Positions 52,278-62,203 of a stretch of 64,000 nt of DNA are shown here, one piece after another. Positions within the stretch are counted from its first letter, which is position 1; every line of letters begins with the position of its first letter. The position numbers and the translations under genes were made by a program. Source of the DNA: Phycisphaerales bacterium (GTDB lineage: Bacteria > Planctomycetota > Phycisphaerae > Phycisphaerales > UBA1924); NCBI GenBank assembly GCA_040221175.1, contig JAVJVK010000019.1:372001-436000 (forward strand). Reading direction: 5' to 3'. Under the pieces are notes generated by a model. That model was not told the origin of the DNA. It saw nothing but the letters and a program-made list of their open reading frames with translations, and did no database searches.

Positions 52278-53447
52278 CTACCGCTCGCGCCCGGCCTCGA
52301 TCACGCCCGCGTCCAGCACGATGTGCCGAACGTGCTCGCGGCCATGGCCATGGACGACGTGGATGCGGCCGTCCGAGCCCTGCATCATCGTCGGATAGTC
52401 GGCCTGGTCTCGATTGCGAGAGACGTCGGGGATCAGCACCTCCCAGCGCTCGCCATCGAACGACCGCGCCAGCGAGAGCGGTCGGCGGTCGGGCGGGGGG
52501 TTGTAGGCCAGCAGGTGCACGCCATTGGCGGTCGTCAGGGCGTGCGAGCCGGCCTTGGTGTCGATGGGCGAACGCTCGATGGGCGACCAGGTCTTGCCGC
52601 CGTCGGTCGACTCGCTCCACGCGCTCTCGCGTGCGAAGACTGCCAGGTGCTGCATGTCGGGCGAGAGCACGATGAAGCTGGGCTGGATGGCGTGCGGATT
52701 GCCTGGCCCTCGCGGGGCGTTCTGCCGTGCGTCGGTGATGGGCCCGATGATCTCGACGCCGTGCTCCTGACCGATCCAGTCGCCCGCGCGGTAGCGCTCG
52801 AAGTGGATGCGCCAGCCCTCGGGCGACTCGGTGCTCGAGGCGCACAAGAGGTCGCCATCGGGCAGCACGATGGGCCGGTTCTTGACCGGGCCCGTTGCGC
52901 GATGAGCGTAGGGCTCGAAGACAGCGTGCCGCTGGTCCTGCTCGATCTCGGGCAGCCACACGCGGTCCGACCACGTCCGACCGCCGTCGTCGCTCGTGCG
53001 CACGGCACCCCACCAGTTCTTGTATCCGGGCAGATCGGTCTCGCCCGTGATCTTGAACCACAGGTAGATGCGGCCCGTCTCGGGATGGGTGAACAACACC
53101 GGATTCCAGCACGCGTACTCGATGTCGCGCTCCTGGCCATCGCGGCCGGTGATGGTGCACACGCCGTCGTCGACGATCACCGGCCCGGACCATGGCGCAT
53201 CGACCGGCTTGCGGGCCACCCAGATGTCTACGTCCGCCCGCCCCTCGCGGCTGCCGCCGTACCAGGCGGCCAGCAGCGTCCCGTCGGCGGCCTCGGTGAT
53301 GGTGGCCGCGTGGATCTGCCGCTGGCGGGGCAGGTCGCCGTGCGGAATATTGTGCGTTTCGAGCACGGCGTCCGCGGCGAGCCGGCCCTGCTGGGCAAAC
53401 GCCGCGCCGCACAGGCAGGCGAGCACGAACACGATCGTCGTTCGCAT
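52278..53447 (-). CDS. Exo-alpha-sialidase-like BNR-repeat protein, secreted
   Basis: A 389-residue exported protein; signal peptide about 1-18 (ending AAFAQ). It has a six-bladed sialidase-type fold: two clear Asp boxes, SDDGGRTWSD and STDGGKTWSP, plus R-H-x-A-T near the N-terminus that could hold the arginine of the catalytic cluster (QIHAATITE). The FRIP-like motif and the full Arg triad are not obvious, so enzymatic activity is uncertain; many planctomycete BNR proteins of this type are named sialidase only by similarity. It lacks the dockerin-like tail. Convergent with repeat protein 4 and divergent from the outer-membrane gene across 226 bp. Confidence 0.82.
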   Translation of the reverse strand: MRTTIVFVLACLCGAAFAQQGRLAADAVLETHNIPHGDLPRQRQIHAATITEAADGTLLAAWYGGSREGRADVDIWVARKPVDAPWSGPVIVDDGVCTITGRDGQERDIEYACWNPVLFTHPETGRIYLWFKITGETDLPGYKNWWGAVRTSDDGGRTWSDRVWLPEIEQDQRHAVFEPYAHRATGPVKNRPIVLPDGDLLCASSTESPEGWRIHFERYRAGDWIGQEHGVEIIGPITDARQNAPRGPGNPHAIQPSFIVLSPDMQHLAVFARESAWSESTDGGKTWSPIERSPIDTKAGSHALTTANGVHLLAYNPPPDRRPLSLARSFDGERWEVLIPDVSRNRDQADYPTMMQGSDGRIHVVHGHGREHVRHIVLDAGVIEAGRER

Positions 53448-53673
53448 GTCGAAATCCCCCGAGGCTGGTCTTTGGTTACTCTAGCTCCACGCCTTCCCAA
53501 GGCAGCGCGGTTCGACAAGCCTGGCAGAGACAGGGAGAACGCCTATGCCCTGCCGAGTCGAGGTCGAGTACACTTCGAAGCACGGGTCGCGTGTGTAGGG
53601 GCGCGCAGCCGGCGTCCGAGTCCGAAGGCTCCGGAGGCGCGAGGGCCGGACCACAACACAAAGGAATGGGAAA

Positions 53674-54630
53674 ATGATGCAGGTGCGTGGCATGATCCCG
53701 CCGTTCGTCGCCGCACTTCTTATGACCGGCTTCGCAATGACCGGCTTCGTATACGCCGCGCCGAGCGATTCGGGCGCCGCGCTGCGATTCGTGCACGACC
53801 AACGCGGCGCAACGCCTCCGCACGCTGCATCGACGCCGCCGCGACCGGGCGTGTTCACGCTGCCGGGCGTCGAGCTGCCAGCCGCCCAGGACACCCCGCC
53901 GGCGAGTGAAGATCTCGCCAAGAAGCTGCAGAACCCCGTCGCCGATCTCATCAGCGTGCCCTTGCAGCTCAACTACGACCACGGCTACGGGCCCGACGAC
54001 GCCGAGCGATGGACGCTGAACATCCAGCCGGTGATCCCGTTCTCGATCAGCGAGGACTGGAACCTGATCTCGCGCACCATCGTGCCCATCATCTATGCCG
54101 AGGGGCTGAGCGACACCGACGACAGCGACGTGGGCATCGGCGACACGGTGCAGAGCCTGTTCTTCTCGCCCAAGGAACCCGTCGGCGGGGACGGCTGGAT
54201 CCTGGGCTTCGGCCCCGTCGCGCTGCTGCCGACGGGCACCGACCCCGACTTGCGGGCCGAGCAGCTCGCGCTCGGGCCGACCGGCGTGGCGCTGCGACAG
54301 CAGGGCGGCTGGACGTACGGCCTGCTGTTCAACCACCTCTGGGGCGTGGCCGGCAGCGGCGACGTGCCCGACGTGAACGCCACCTTCCTGCAGCCCTTCG
54401 CCAGCTACACCTTCGAGACCAAGACGACGCTGACGCTCAACACCGAATCGACCTATGACTGGCGCACGCACGACTGGACTATCCCGATCAACCTCAGCGT
54501 CAGCCAGCTCACGGGGGTCGGCAGCCAGCCGATCAGTCTCCAGTTCGGCGCCCGCTACTACGCCGAGCGCCCGGGCGGCGGGCCCGATGTGGGACTGCGC
54601 TTCGGGCTGACGTTCCTGTTCCCCAACTAA
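53674..54630 (+). CDS. Outer-membrane beta-barrel-type protein
   Basis: A 318-residue exported protein. Signal peptide about 1-28, then a Pro-rich linker. From about 85 on, amphipathic strands alternate with short turns: PLQLNYDHGYGPDDAERWTLNIQPVIPF, WILGFGPVALLPTG, WTYGLLFNHLWGV and LRFGLTFLFPN. The closing aromatic strand ending in F-x-N is typical of an outer-membrane barrel. It resembles phenol-degradation MetA or neuromedin-U-type barrels in shape. Function is not defined. The ATG at 53674 (or the next at 53677) lies after AAAGGAATGGG. Its promoter shares the intergenic region with the sialidase gene. It ends 13 bp before the coiled-coil lipoprotein gene running opposite. Confidence 0.75.
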   Translation: MMQVRGMIPPFVAALLMTGFAMTGFVYAAPSDSGAALRFVHDQRGATPPHAASTPPRPGVFTLPGVELPAAQDTPPASEDLAKKLQNPVADLISVPLQLNYDHGYGPDDAERWTLNIQPVIPFSISEDWNLISRTIVPIIYAEGLSDTDDSDVGIGDTVQSLFFSPKEPVGGDGWILGFGPVALLPTGTDPDLRAEQLALGPTGVALRQQGGWTYGLLFNHLWGVAGSGDVPDVNATFLQPFASYTFETKTTLTLNTESTYDWRTHDWTIPINLSVSQLTGVGSQPISLQFGARYYAERPGGGPDVGLRFGLTFLFPN

Positions 54631-54643
54631 GTTCGCCGATCCG

Positions 54644-55951
54644 CTAGGCACTCCGCTTCGGCCACACGCGCACGTACGCGTGCGCGACGATGGGTGCGAG
54701 CACGACGGCGATGGCAATGCCGATCACGAAGCCGATCACGAGACGGATCATGATCGTATCGACGAGCGCGTGCGCTGTTTCGTCCGCCTCCCGGATGGCG
54801 TCGGCCACGAGCCGCTCGATGTCTTGCGTGGCCTCTTCGCGCTGGCGATCGAGCTGGGGCTGTAGCCATTCGAGCGTGGCAAGGCGCTGTTCGTCGACGC
54901 CGCGCAGCACGAGCGCGCGCTCGTCGGCGATGCCCGCGAGCAGCGCAGCACGTTCGGCCGCAACGGCATCCAGCACGATGGCTCGCTCGCTGGCCACGGC
55001 CTCGAGCATGAGCTCCCGCTCGCCGCGCACGCCGTCCATGAGCAGCTCTCGCTGCTCGGAGACAGCATCCAGCACAATGGCCCGCTCCTCGCGCACCAGT
55101 TCGGGCACGGCCTCGGCAACGGAGGCCGCGCGTTCGGCGGCTTGTGTCGCGTCCAGGGCGGCGCCGACGAGCTCTTCAACGGCTGGCTGCCGGACCACTT
55201 CCTCGACGGCTTGATCAATCAGCAGCTCCGCCTCGCCGCGCACCTGGAGGTGCACGTCGGACAGCACCAGCCTCGCCTGGTGGGCCAGCACGGCGACCTG
55301 CTCGTCCAGGTTGTTCACCCGTTGCAACGCGTTGCCGCGATCGGGCGCGAGCTCGGCCAGCGGCCCGAGCGGCGATGACCGCTCGAAGGAGAGGTCCTCG
55401 AGCGGGTGTGCTTGGACCCATGCCGCGACGCGGTCGCGTGCCTCCGCGTCCAGATCGTCCTCTGACGTGACGTACTCGCGCCACAATCGCTCGGCGGTCT
55501 GCGTGAGGTGCCGGGACGTCTCGATGGCGATATCCTGCTGATCACCAAAGACGTTCCGGCCAGCGCCGGCTTCGAAGAACTCGGCGAGTTGGGCCGCGAG
55601 CAGCCATGCATCGAAATACGCCGCGAGCGGATCGGCTCGGAAGCACGCTTCCTGCATCGCCGGGATCGCGTTGAGCTTCCATAACAGCGCCGCACGTTGC
55701 ACTTGCGGGTCCGACGACTGGGACGCGATTCGATCGGCGGCCTTGCGCACGGATGCGGAGAAGTCCATGAGGTACTCTGTCGCGGCTGCGCGAATGATCT
55801 CCGTCCGTACGTCGACGGGCACGCCAGCGGCACGCTCGCGCTCCTGAGCGTGCGACCTCGCCGTACCGCATGCGGCAAGCGTGGCCAGCGGCGCAGCGAC
55901 GAGCGCGAGCCAGCAGCCCGCCAGTGCGATCGAGCGTGCGGTGTCTGCCAT
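54644..55951 (-). CDS. Coiled-coil lipoprotein with C-terminal membrane anchor
   Basis: A 435-residue protein with an N-terminal LAAC lipobox (Cys28) and a C-terminal hydrophobic helix (IMIRLVIGFVIGIAIAVVLAPIV) just before the end. Between about 275 and 355 it has strict 11-residue repeats of the type ERELMLEAVAS, ERAIVLDAVAA, ERAALLAGIAD, ERALVLRGVDE, the hendecad pattern of a right-handed or straight coiled coil. The N-terminal third is helical too. A protein anchored at both ends could bridge cell-envelope layers. No enzymatic motif is seen. It is convergent with the outer-membrane-type gene and divergent from the first sulfatase across 173 bp. Confidence 0.75.
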   Translation of the reverse strand: MADTARSIALAGCWLALVAAPLATLAACGTARSHAQERERAAGVPVDVRTEIIRAAATEYLMDFSASVRKAADRIASQSSDPQVQRAALLWKLNAIPAMQEACFRADPLAAYFDAWLLAAQLAEFFEAGAGRNVFGDQQDIAIETSRHLTQTAERLWREYVTSEDDLDAEARDRVAAWVQAHPLEDLSFERSSPLGPLAELAPDRGNALQRVNNLDEQVAVLAHQARLVLSDVHLQVRGEAELLIDQAVEEVVRQPAVEELVGAALDATQAAERAASVAEAVPELVREERAIVLDAVSEQRELLMDGVRGERELMLEAVASERAIVLDAVAAERAALLAGIADERALVLRGVDEQRLATLEWLQPQLDRQREEATQDIERLVADAIREADETAHALVDTIMIRLVIGFVIGIAIAVVLAPIVAHAYVRVWPKRSA

Positions 55952-56124
55952 GTTGAACCCCCCAGGGTTGCGAACCGATCACCACAGCGTACGACTCGTC
56001 CGGCCTTAGCGGCACAAGAGGGACAACGCGTATTCCAGGGCCCGCGGTTCCTGGGTACACTGCGCGAAGGTAACGACCCTGCGGGGTGTCCCCACAGTCG
56101 GACGTAAGAAGGAGTTCGGACACG

Positions 56125-57693
56125 ATGCAGGTACGAAGCACGATCGTGCTGGTCGCCGTCCTGGTGCTGGCCGCCTCGGCCTTCGCCCGTAATGGCAACC
56201 AGCAGGGCCAGCAGGAACAGGGGCAGGCATCCAGGCCCAACATCCTCATCATCTGGGGCGACGACGTGGGCATGTGGAACATCAGCGCCTACCACCGCGG
56301 CATGATGGGCGGCGAGACCCCCAACATCGATCGCATCGCCAAAGAGGGCATGATCTTCATGGATCACCTCGCCCAGGCCTCCTGCACGGCCGGCCGGGCC
56401 TCGTTCATCACCGGGCAGTACCCCATCCGCACGGGGCTGACCACGGTCGGCCTGCCGGGCGCCAAGGAGGGGTTGCAGGACTCCGACCCGACGCTGGCGT
56501 CGATGCTCCAGGACCACGGCTACGCCACCGGTCAGTTCGGCAAGAACCACCTCGGTGACCGGGACGAGCACCTGCCCACGGCGCACGGCTTCGATGAGTT
56601 CTACGGCATCCTCTACCACCTCAACGCCGGCGAGTACCCAGAGCAGTACGATTTCCCAAAGGACGAGGCAGTCCAGGAGCGGTTCAACCTCAAGCAGCGC
56701 GGCATCATCCACTCCCGTGCACTGCCGGATGGTGGGCAGGAGATCGAGGACCTGGGCCCCTGGGGCCGCGAGGTGCAGCGCACGCTCGACCAGCAGGTGC
56801 TCGAGCAATCGAAGCGGTTCATCACCGACGCCGTCGAGAGCGACACGCCGTTCTTCGTGTGGCACAACACCACGCGCATGCACTACCGCACGAACCTCAG
56901 TGAGGAATACGAGGGCAAGAGCGGCCTGGGCATCTACGCCGATGGCATGATGGAGCTCGACGACGACGTCGGCGAGCTGCTCGACCTGCTCGACGAGCTC
57001 GGCGTCGATGAGAACACGATCGTCATGTTCTCCACCGACAATGGCGCCCCCTCGAATTCCTGGCCCGACGGCGGCAACCACCCCTTCCACGGCGAGAAAG
57101 GCGTCGGCGGCTGGGAGGGCGGCTTCCGCGTGCCCATGCTCGTGAAGTGGGACGGCAGGATCCCCGCCGCAACGCACACCGGCGAGTTCATGACCATGGA
57201 GGATTGGGTCCCCACGCTCATGGCCTGGGTCGGCGACCAAGACATCAAGGAGGACCTGCTCGACGGCATGGAGATCAACGGCAAGCAGTTCCGAGTCCAC
57301 TTGGACGGCTACGACCAGAGCGACATCCTGCTCAGGAACGGCGCGAGCCATCGCAAGGAGTTCTTCTACTTCACCGAAACCGTCTTCCACGGCATGCGCT
57401 ACGACCCGTGGAAGCTGCTCTTCATCGACCAGGAAGAGTGGTTCCGCGCCGAGCAGGTCCCGCTCTCCACGCCCATCCTCATCAACATGGAGCTCGACCC
57501 GTTCGAGCGCTTCATCGAGGCGCGCGGCTACGACGAATGGTCGGAGAACCGCAGCTGGATCCTCGGCCAGGCCGGCGGCGTCATCGCCGGGTTCGTCAAG
57601 ACCTTCGAGGAATATCCGCCCAGCCAGAAGGGCATGTCGGTCCAGGTCACGAACCTGAGCGAGAAGATCAACTCGATGCCGGGCAGCCGTTAG
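56125..57693 (+). CDS. Secreted sulfatase 1
   Basis: A 522-residue exported S1-family sulfatase hydrolysing sulfate esters. Signal peptide about 1-22, then a Q/N/G-rich linker (NGNQQGQQEQGQ). The metal site begins with Asp46-Asp47 (GDD). The formylglycine site is Cys87 in CTAGR (87-91), a CxAxR variant of the usual CxPxR, followed by ASFITGQYP. STDNGAPS near 300 and HGEKGVGGWEGG supply the other sulfatase signatures. It is closely related to sulfatase 3 (same linker and the same motif). The ATG at 56125 has AAGGAG upstream. The sulfated substrate is unknown; algal polysaccharide is a usual planctomycete target. Confidence 0.93.
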   Translation: MQVRSTIVLVAVLVLAASAFARNGNQQGQQEQGQASRPNILIIWGDDVGMWNISAYHRGMMGGETPNIDRIAKEGMIFMDHLAQASCTAGRASFITGQYPIRTGLTTVGLPGAKEGLQDSDPTLASMLQDHGYATGQFGKNHLGDRDEHLPTAHGFDEFYGILYHLNAGEYPEQYDFPKDEAVQERFNLKQRGIIHSRALPDGGQEIEDLGPWGREVQRTLDQQVLEQSKRFITDAVESDTPFFVWHNTTRMHYRTNLSEEYEGKSGLGIYADGMMELDDDVGELLDLLDELGVDENTIVMFSTDNGAPSNSWPDGGNHPFHGEKGVGGWEGGFRVPMLVKWDGRIPAATHTGEFMTMEDWVPTLMAWVGDQDIKEDLLDGMEINGKQFRVHLDGYDQSDILLRNGASHRKEFFYFTETVFHGMRYDPWKLLFIDQEEWFRAEQVPLSTPILINMELDPFERFIEARGYDEWSENRSWILGQAGGVIAGFVKTFEEYPPSQKGMSVQVTNLSEKINSMPGSR

Positions 57694-57830
57694 CGGCCGG
57701 GCCGCAGCCAGGCCATCAAGGGCACGAACGAGGGCAACACGCGGTAGGCACGGGCGGCAGGAGCCCGTGAACGATCAGTTCTCTGCAACGACTCAGACAC
57801 CGGGCCAAGTCCGGAGAACGGAGAATCAAG

Positions 57831-59438
57831 ATGCAATGGAACGCGACCCGTGGCATGCTCGTCGCAATGGCGGTGGGCGGCCTGAGTGCATCCGCCTTGG
57901 CCCAGGCCGAGGGCGACGCCTTCAACCGAGCCGTGCGCACCGCCGACCACCTCGAGCCGGCCATCCCCAACGGCGAGCAGGACCGCCAGGCCGCCGCCAA
58001 GCTGCGAAGCCTCCGCGAGCGCTTCGGTCGCCCGCCCAACATCCTGATCCTCGTGGCCGATGACATGGGCTGGGGCGATCCGGGCGTCTACGGCGGCGGC
58101 ATCGCCGTCGGAGCGCCGACCCCGACGATCGACCGGATGGCCAACCGGGGCCTGCGGCTGACGTCGACCTACTCCCAGCCCACGTGCACGCCCACGCGCG
58201 CGGCGATCATGACCGGTCGCATCCCGACGCGCAGCGGCCTGACGCGGCCCATCCTGACCGGCGAGCAAGTCCTGGTCAACCCGTGGGAGGCCGAGGTCTC
58301 GGCCGCCGAGATCCTGTCGGGCAACGGCTACACCACGGCGCTCATCGGCAAGTGGCACGTGGGCGAGCAGGAGGGCATGCGCCCCCACGAGGTTGGCTTC
58401 GACGAGTACTACGGCATCCTCTCTGTCGTCAGCGAGTTCTCCCAGCAGTTCGACGAGCGGCTGTACCCCGACCTGGTCCTCCGCCCCGAGCGCATGGCCG
58501 CGGTGGCCAAGCTCAGCGAGCCGGCGATCACCAAGGGGGTCAAGGGCGGCCCGCTGGAGATCGCCGAGGAACTCGCCACGACCGACGACCTGGGCCAGCT
58601 CGATCAGAGGTTCGCCGATGCGTCCGAAGACTTCATCCGGCGGACGGTGGACGCCGATCGCCCGTTCTATCTGGTGCACGCCTTCAGCCGCGTGCACAAC
58701 GACAACTACCCGGCCGAGGGCTACGCCGGCAAGAGCCCGGCCGGCTTCCCGTACAAGGACGGCATCATCGAGATCGACGACATCACCGAGCGTCTGCTCG
58801 GGGTGCTCGCCGACACGGGCCAGCTGGAGAACACGCTCGTGTTCTTCACCTCCGACAACGGCGCCAACGAGGACCTCTCGCCCGACGCGGGCTTCCAGCC
58901 CTGGCGCGGCGGCAAGGGCACCACGTGGGAGGGCGGCGTGCGCGTGCCCGGCATCGCGTACTGGCCCGGCACGATCGCGGCCGGGCGGCAGAGCGACGGG
59001 CTGTTCGATCTGTGCGACCTGTTCAACACGTCGCTGGCCGTCGCCGGGCTGGACATCCCCAGCGTCACCAGCGAGGAACTGTACATCGACGGCGTCGACC
59101 AGACCTCGTTCCTGCTGGCCGACGACGGCCAGAGCAATCGCGAGGCGGTGTTCATGTACTCCGAAAACACGCTCATGGCGGTGCGCTGGCTCGAGTACAA
59201 GGTGCACTTCCGGGTGTTCCAGACCCATGCGCCGCGCCGCAACCTCGATGAAACGACGATCGCGGCCACCGGCATGAGCCCGTGGGTGTACAACCTGTAC
59301 ATGGACCCCAAGGAGCAGGCCAGCACCGGCCACTCGCGCTTCGAGTGGGGCATCCCACAGGTGTTGCAGAAGGCCGGCGCGCACAACGCCACGTTCGAGA
59401 AGTTCCCGCGGAAGGACATCGGGCTGCGCAAGCCCTGA
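57831..59438 (+). CDS. Secreted sulfatase 2
   Basis: A 535-residue exported sulfatase. Signal peptide about 1-25 (ending ALAQA); no Q/N-rich linker. Metal residues Asp77-Asp78 (ADDMG) precede the formylglycine site Cys119 in CTPTR (119-123), the canonical CxPx[11 protein letters not shown] near 335 and the [16 protein letters not shown] segment are further signatures. It differs from sulfatases 1 and 3 in the motif and in lacking the GQYPIR block, so it represents another S1 subfamily. CGGAGAA upstream supports the start. A remnant of a further sulfatase follows directly downstream. Substrate unknown. Confidence 0.93.
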   Translation: MQWNATRGMLVAMAVGGLSASALAQAEGDAFNRAVRTADHLEPAIPNGEQDRQAAAKLRSLRERFGRPPNILILVADDMGWGDPGVYGGGIAVGAPTPTIDRMANRGLRLTSTYSQPTCTPTRAAIMTGRIPTRSGLTRPILTGEQVLVNPWEAEVSAAEILSGNGYTTALIGKWHVGEQEGMRPHEVGFDEYYGILSVVSEFSQQFDERLYPDLVLRPERMAAVAKLSEPAITKGVKGGPLEIAEELATTDDLGQLDQRFADASEDFIRRTVDADRPFYLVHAFSRVHNDNYPAEGYAGKSPAGFPYKDGIIEIDDITERLLGVLADTGQLENTLVFFTSDNGANEDLSPDAGFQPWRGGKGTTWEGGVRVPGIAYWPGTIAAGRQSDGLFDLCDLFNTSLAVAGLDIPSVTSEELYIDGVDQTSFLLADDGQSNREAVFMYSENTLMAVRWLEYKVHFRVFQTHAPRRNLDETTIAATGMSPWVYNLYMDPKEQASTGHSRFEWGIPQVLQKAGAHNATFEKFPRKDIGLRKP

Positions 59439-59774
59439 CGGGGCGATCGATCGCGCGTGTGCTCGGCCTGGACGCCTTCGGCATCGGCATGGACACCGGC
59501 CAGCCGGTGACCCCCGACTACGAGCCGCCCTTCGCCGGCCAAATCGAGAAGGTGGTGATCGAGGTGCGTTGAGCATTGGCGGACGGCGGCGGGCCCGGTC
59601 ATCCGGGCCTGGCCAGCCACGGCGTATCCTGGACCAGCCATAGCGTGGCCCAGGTGGCGCGTGCGCTGGCCGAAGCCAGGCGGGAGCGCCCCACCATCGC
59701 GGCAGCAGCGTTGGCGTCAACGCGCCTCGGCCCCCGCTGCTGGCCTGGACCGATTCGACCGAGTGGAGGGCGAC
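59439..59774. other. Gene-free stretch between sulfatase 2 and LssY_C gene
   Basis: Apart from the sulfatase remnant at 59459-59572, nothing supportable is seen in these 336 bp. The promoter and the GGAGGG ribosome site (about 59764) of the next gene must be here. Confidence 0.5.
59459..59572 (+). pseudogene. Remnant of a sulfatase C-terminus
   Basis: In one frame the stretch [20 protein letters not shown] followed by PPF, then IEKVVIEVR and a stop, matches the closing of long arylsulfatases (the usual form is D-T-G-x-P-V ... Y-x-x-P-F-x-F-T-G-x-I-E-K-V). There is no start and no other sulfatase sequence upstream in that frame, and the FT of PFxFTG is missing. It is best read as the 3' stub left by deletion of another sulfatase gene. 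Confidence 0.55.
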
Positions 59775-61058
59775 GTGACGGTCCTGGAACTGGCAGTTGG
59801 CATCGCGGTTCTGCTGGCGGTGTTCTGGGTCGGTCGCCTGCTGATCCACCGCTTCTGGCCCTACCGGACGACCTCCATCGAAGCCGCGGGCGTGCTCGAG
59901 CACGCCCAGGTCCAGTCGAGCGGCCCGGTGCGCGTCACCATCTCGGCCCTGGGGCGAACCGAAGCGCACCGCGTCTTCGGCGTGCCGCTGGCGATCCGCG
60001 GCATCCAACCGGTCTGGATCGAGGTCGAGAACGGCGAGGACGTCCCGCTCTTCTATCTTCGAGCGGGAACCGACGCCTCCTGGTACTCGCCCTTCGAGAC
60101 CTCCTGGCTGGCCCGCTATCGCGCTGCGCGCCCGGCCAATCGAAAACTCCAGGACCGCTGCTACGACCTGAGCTTCAAGAACCCCATCCCGCCGGGCCAG
60201 ACGCGCTGCGGATGCATCTTCACGCGCGTCGACGAAGGCACCAAGGCGGTCGATCTCGACCTGGTGGGCATCGGCAAGGTCGTCCACAGCTTCACGTTCT
60301 CGCTCGACGTGCCGGGGTTCCGCGTCGACTCCCAGGGCATCGACTTCGAGAAGCTCTACGCCCCCCAGGACGTCGTGGACCTGGAATCCGAGGACGACCT
60401 CCGCGAGGCCCTCGAAGCGCTCCCGCGGTGCACGTCCAACAAGGCGGGGGATCGCCAGGGCGACCCGCTCAACGTCGTCCTGATCGGGACCCACGCCGAC
60501 GGCAGGGCCGCCTTCGCACGGCGTGGATGGCATCCGACCGAGCAGACCTACGCGGCCGCGGTCTGGCGGACGATTCGCTCGTTCATCTTCCGGGCGCGCT
60601 ACCGCTATTCGCCCGTCAGCCCGCTGTACGTCTTCGGACGGCGCCAGGACATCTCGGCCCAGAAGGCCCGCGAGTCGATCACGCTCAGGAACCACGCTCG
60701 ATTCTGGCTCACCCACCTGCGTTTCCGGGGCGATCCGGTCTGGATCGGACAGATCAGCCGCGACATCGGCGTTCGCTTCGTCCTTGGACTCCCACCAACC
60801 ACGCACAAGATCGATCCGGACGTCGACGAGGCGCGAGGCGGCCTGGTCCAGGACCTGGGCTACTCCCAGGCGCTGGCGCGCTTCGGGTACGTCAAGGGCG
60901 TCGGCGAGGCGCCGCGGGACGCCCAGCGCGTGAACCTGACCGGCGATCCGTACTTCACCGATGGGCTCCGGGCGGTCCTGTTCTTCGACAAGCGACCGCT
61001 GACCCTCGAAAAGGTCGAGTTCATCGACCAATGGGAGCTGCCCGAGCCGCACCGATGA
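59775..61058 (+). CDS. LssY_C-domain membrane protein
   Basis: A 427-residue protein with an N-terminal membrane helix (LELAVGIAVLLAVFWVGRLL, about 4-23). A beta-rich domain follows (about 50-200). The C-terminal half matches LssY_C: PLNVVLIGTHADGRAAFARRGWHPTE, SPVSPLYVFGRRQD, FRGDPVWIGQISRDIG and HKIDPDVDEAR. LssY is named from the Legionella Lss locus; its biochemical role is unknown. The start is the GTG at 59775 with GGAGGG upstream; an ATG frame further 5' exists but lacks a ribosome site. It stands between the sulfatases and a structured intergenic region. Confidence 0.8.
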   Translation: MTVLELAVGIAVLLAVFWVGRLLIHRFWPYRTTSIEAAGVLEHAQVQSSGPVRVTISALGRTEAHRVFGVPLAIRGIQPVWIEVENGEDVPLFYLRAGTDASWYSPFETSWLARYRAARPANRKLQDRCYDLSFKNPIPPGQTRCGCIFTRVDEGTKAVDLDLVGIGKVVHSFTFSLDVPGFRVDSQGIDFEKLYAPQDVVDLESEDDLREALEALPRCTSNKAGDRQGDPLNVVLIGTHADGRAAFARRGWHPTEQTYAAAVWRTIRSFIFRARYRYSPVSPLYVFGRRQDISAQKARESITLRNHARFWLTHLRFRGDPVWIGQISRDIGVRFVLGLPPTTHKIDPDVDEARGGLVQDLGYSQALARFGYVKGVGEAPRDAQRVNLTGDPYFTDGLRAVLFFDKRPLTLEKVEFIDQWELPEPHR

Positions 61059-61520
61059 CCGCCTGGCCCGCCCCCATCGGGCCCACCCACCGGCCCCATT
61101 CCTCGGCCCACCCCCCGGGCCGGCCGTCACGCCGCCAACGCCGGGCGCGCGAGATCGATCGCCGGGGGCCCCGCCCCCGGGCCCGGGTGCGCCGCGCCGG
61201 GCGCAGGAATTGCCGCGCCGTGGCTTTGTCCCGGCGCGGCTGGGCCACGGCGCGGGGCGACCAACGCAAGGCGCGACGCGCCCTTCGAAGGATTTGTCGC
61301 GCCGGGCGTTGTTATCCGGGCCCTGGCCCCATCGCGGCCGGCACGGCCGGGCACGATCGGCAAGTCTTGCGCTCCCGGTATTTTTTATCATTTCTCGGGT
61401 CGATCCGCCCTCCGATCCGCCGATGCATGGACCCGTCCCGGGGGCACGCCGCCCCCGGCATCCAGCAACGGCCGCGATGCTCCCGTGGGGGCTGGTGGCC
61501 AACAACCACGGAGCATCGAT
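61059..61520. other. Gene-free, hairpin-rich intergenic region
   Basis: 462 bp without a plausible gene. It has a 12-bp inverted repeat (CCGCGCCGTGGC 61213-61224 and GCCACGGCGCGG 61244-61255), an 8-bp one (GGCGCGAC 61270-61277 and GTCGCGCC 61296-61303), and a G/C palindrome near 61164-61185. An A/T-rich patch (TATTTTTTATCATTT, about 61379-61393) may be the promoter of the next gene. Confidence 0.55.
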
Positions 61521-62189
61521 ATGACACCACCGACGATCCCCGAGACCAAGGCGGGGCAACTGGACTTCTTCGAGAGCCGCATCACCCCCTGGACCGAGAG
61601 CGCCGCGCAGATCGGCCTGGTGGTGGCGCAGACCACCGAGCTGAGTTCGCGTATCGACGCGGCCCGCGCCGCATACGACGCGGCGCAGGCGGCCAAGCTG
61701 ACCCTGGCCGCGCTCATCGAGACCCAGGACGCGGCGCTGGGCGCCATGACCGAGTACGGCAGCCAGCTCGTCCAGACCATCCGCGCCTTCGCCAAGCAGA
61801 CCGGCTCGGCGTCGGTCTACGCCACGGCGCTCATCGACCCGCCCAAGGACCCCACCCCGATCCCGCCCTTCCCGGCTAGCAATCTTACGTACGAGCTTAC
61901 GACCAGCGGCTCGCTGAAGCTTACGTGGGACGGCCGGCTGTCCACCGGCACTTCGTACATCCTCGAACGCGCGTTCTTCAACGAGCAGGGGCAGGTGCAG
62001 CCCTTCGAGGCCATCGCCTTCGTGGATGGATTGAGTTACACCGACGACTCGATCCCCAACGGCACGGGCAACATCCTGTATCAGGTCAAGGCCCTCAAGG
62101 GCGGGGCGACCACCCAGCCCACCGCGCCCATCTTCGTCCGCTTCGGCACCGGCAACCAGGCCCAGGGCCAGAGCGAGGCGGCGGCCTAG
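61521..62189 (+). CDS. Helical plus FN3-like protein, paralogue B
   Basis: A 222-residue protein without signal peptide, paralogous to the gene at 20362-21138. Residues about 10-100 are helical (QLDFFESRITPW, then A/Q/L-rich runs and YGSQLVQTIRAFA), a proline linker follows, and an FN3-like domain (about 118-205) has LTYELTTSGSLKLTWDG, SYILERAFF and NILYQVKALK. The shared blocks are LDFF..RI.PW, G.QLVQ.IR and IDPP..P.P. GGAG about 8 bases upstream supports the ATG at 61521. Function unknown. Directly downstream is a 14-nt tandem repeat. Confidence 0.8.
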   Translation: MTPPTIPETKAGQLDFFESRITPWTESAAQIGLVVAQTTELSSRIDAARAAYDAAQAAKLTLAALIETQDAALGAMTEYGSQLVQTIRAFAKQTGSASVYATALIDPPKDPTPIPPFPASNLTYELTTSGSLKLTWDGRLSTGTSYILERAFFNEQGQVQPFEAIAFVDGLSYTDDSIPNGTGNILYQVKALKGGATTQPTAPIFVRFGTGNQAQGQSEAAA

Positions 62190-62203
62190 GCCGGCGTTGG
62201 GAA

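Noticed and set aside
57690-61559. Almost 1300-codon open frame on the minus strand opposite sulfatase 2 and the LssY_C gene
   Set aside because: Shadow of two real plus-strand genes; low-complexity R/A/G composition.
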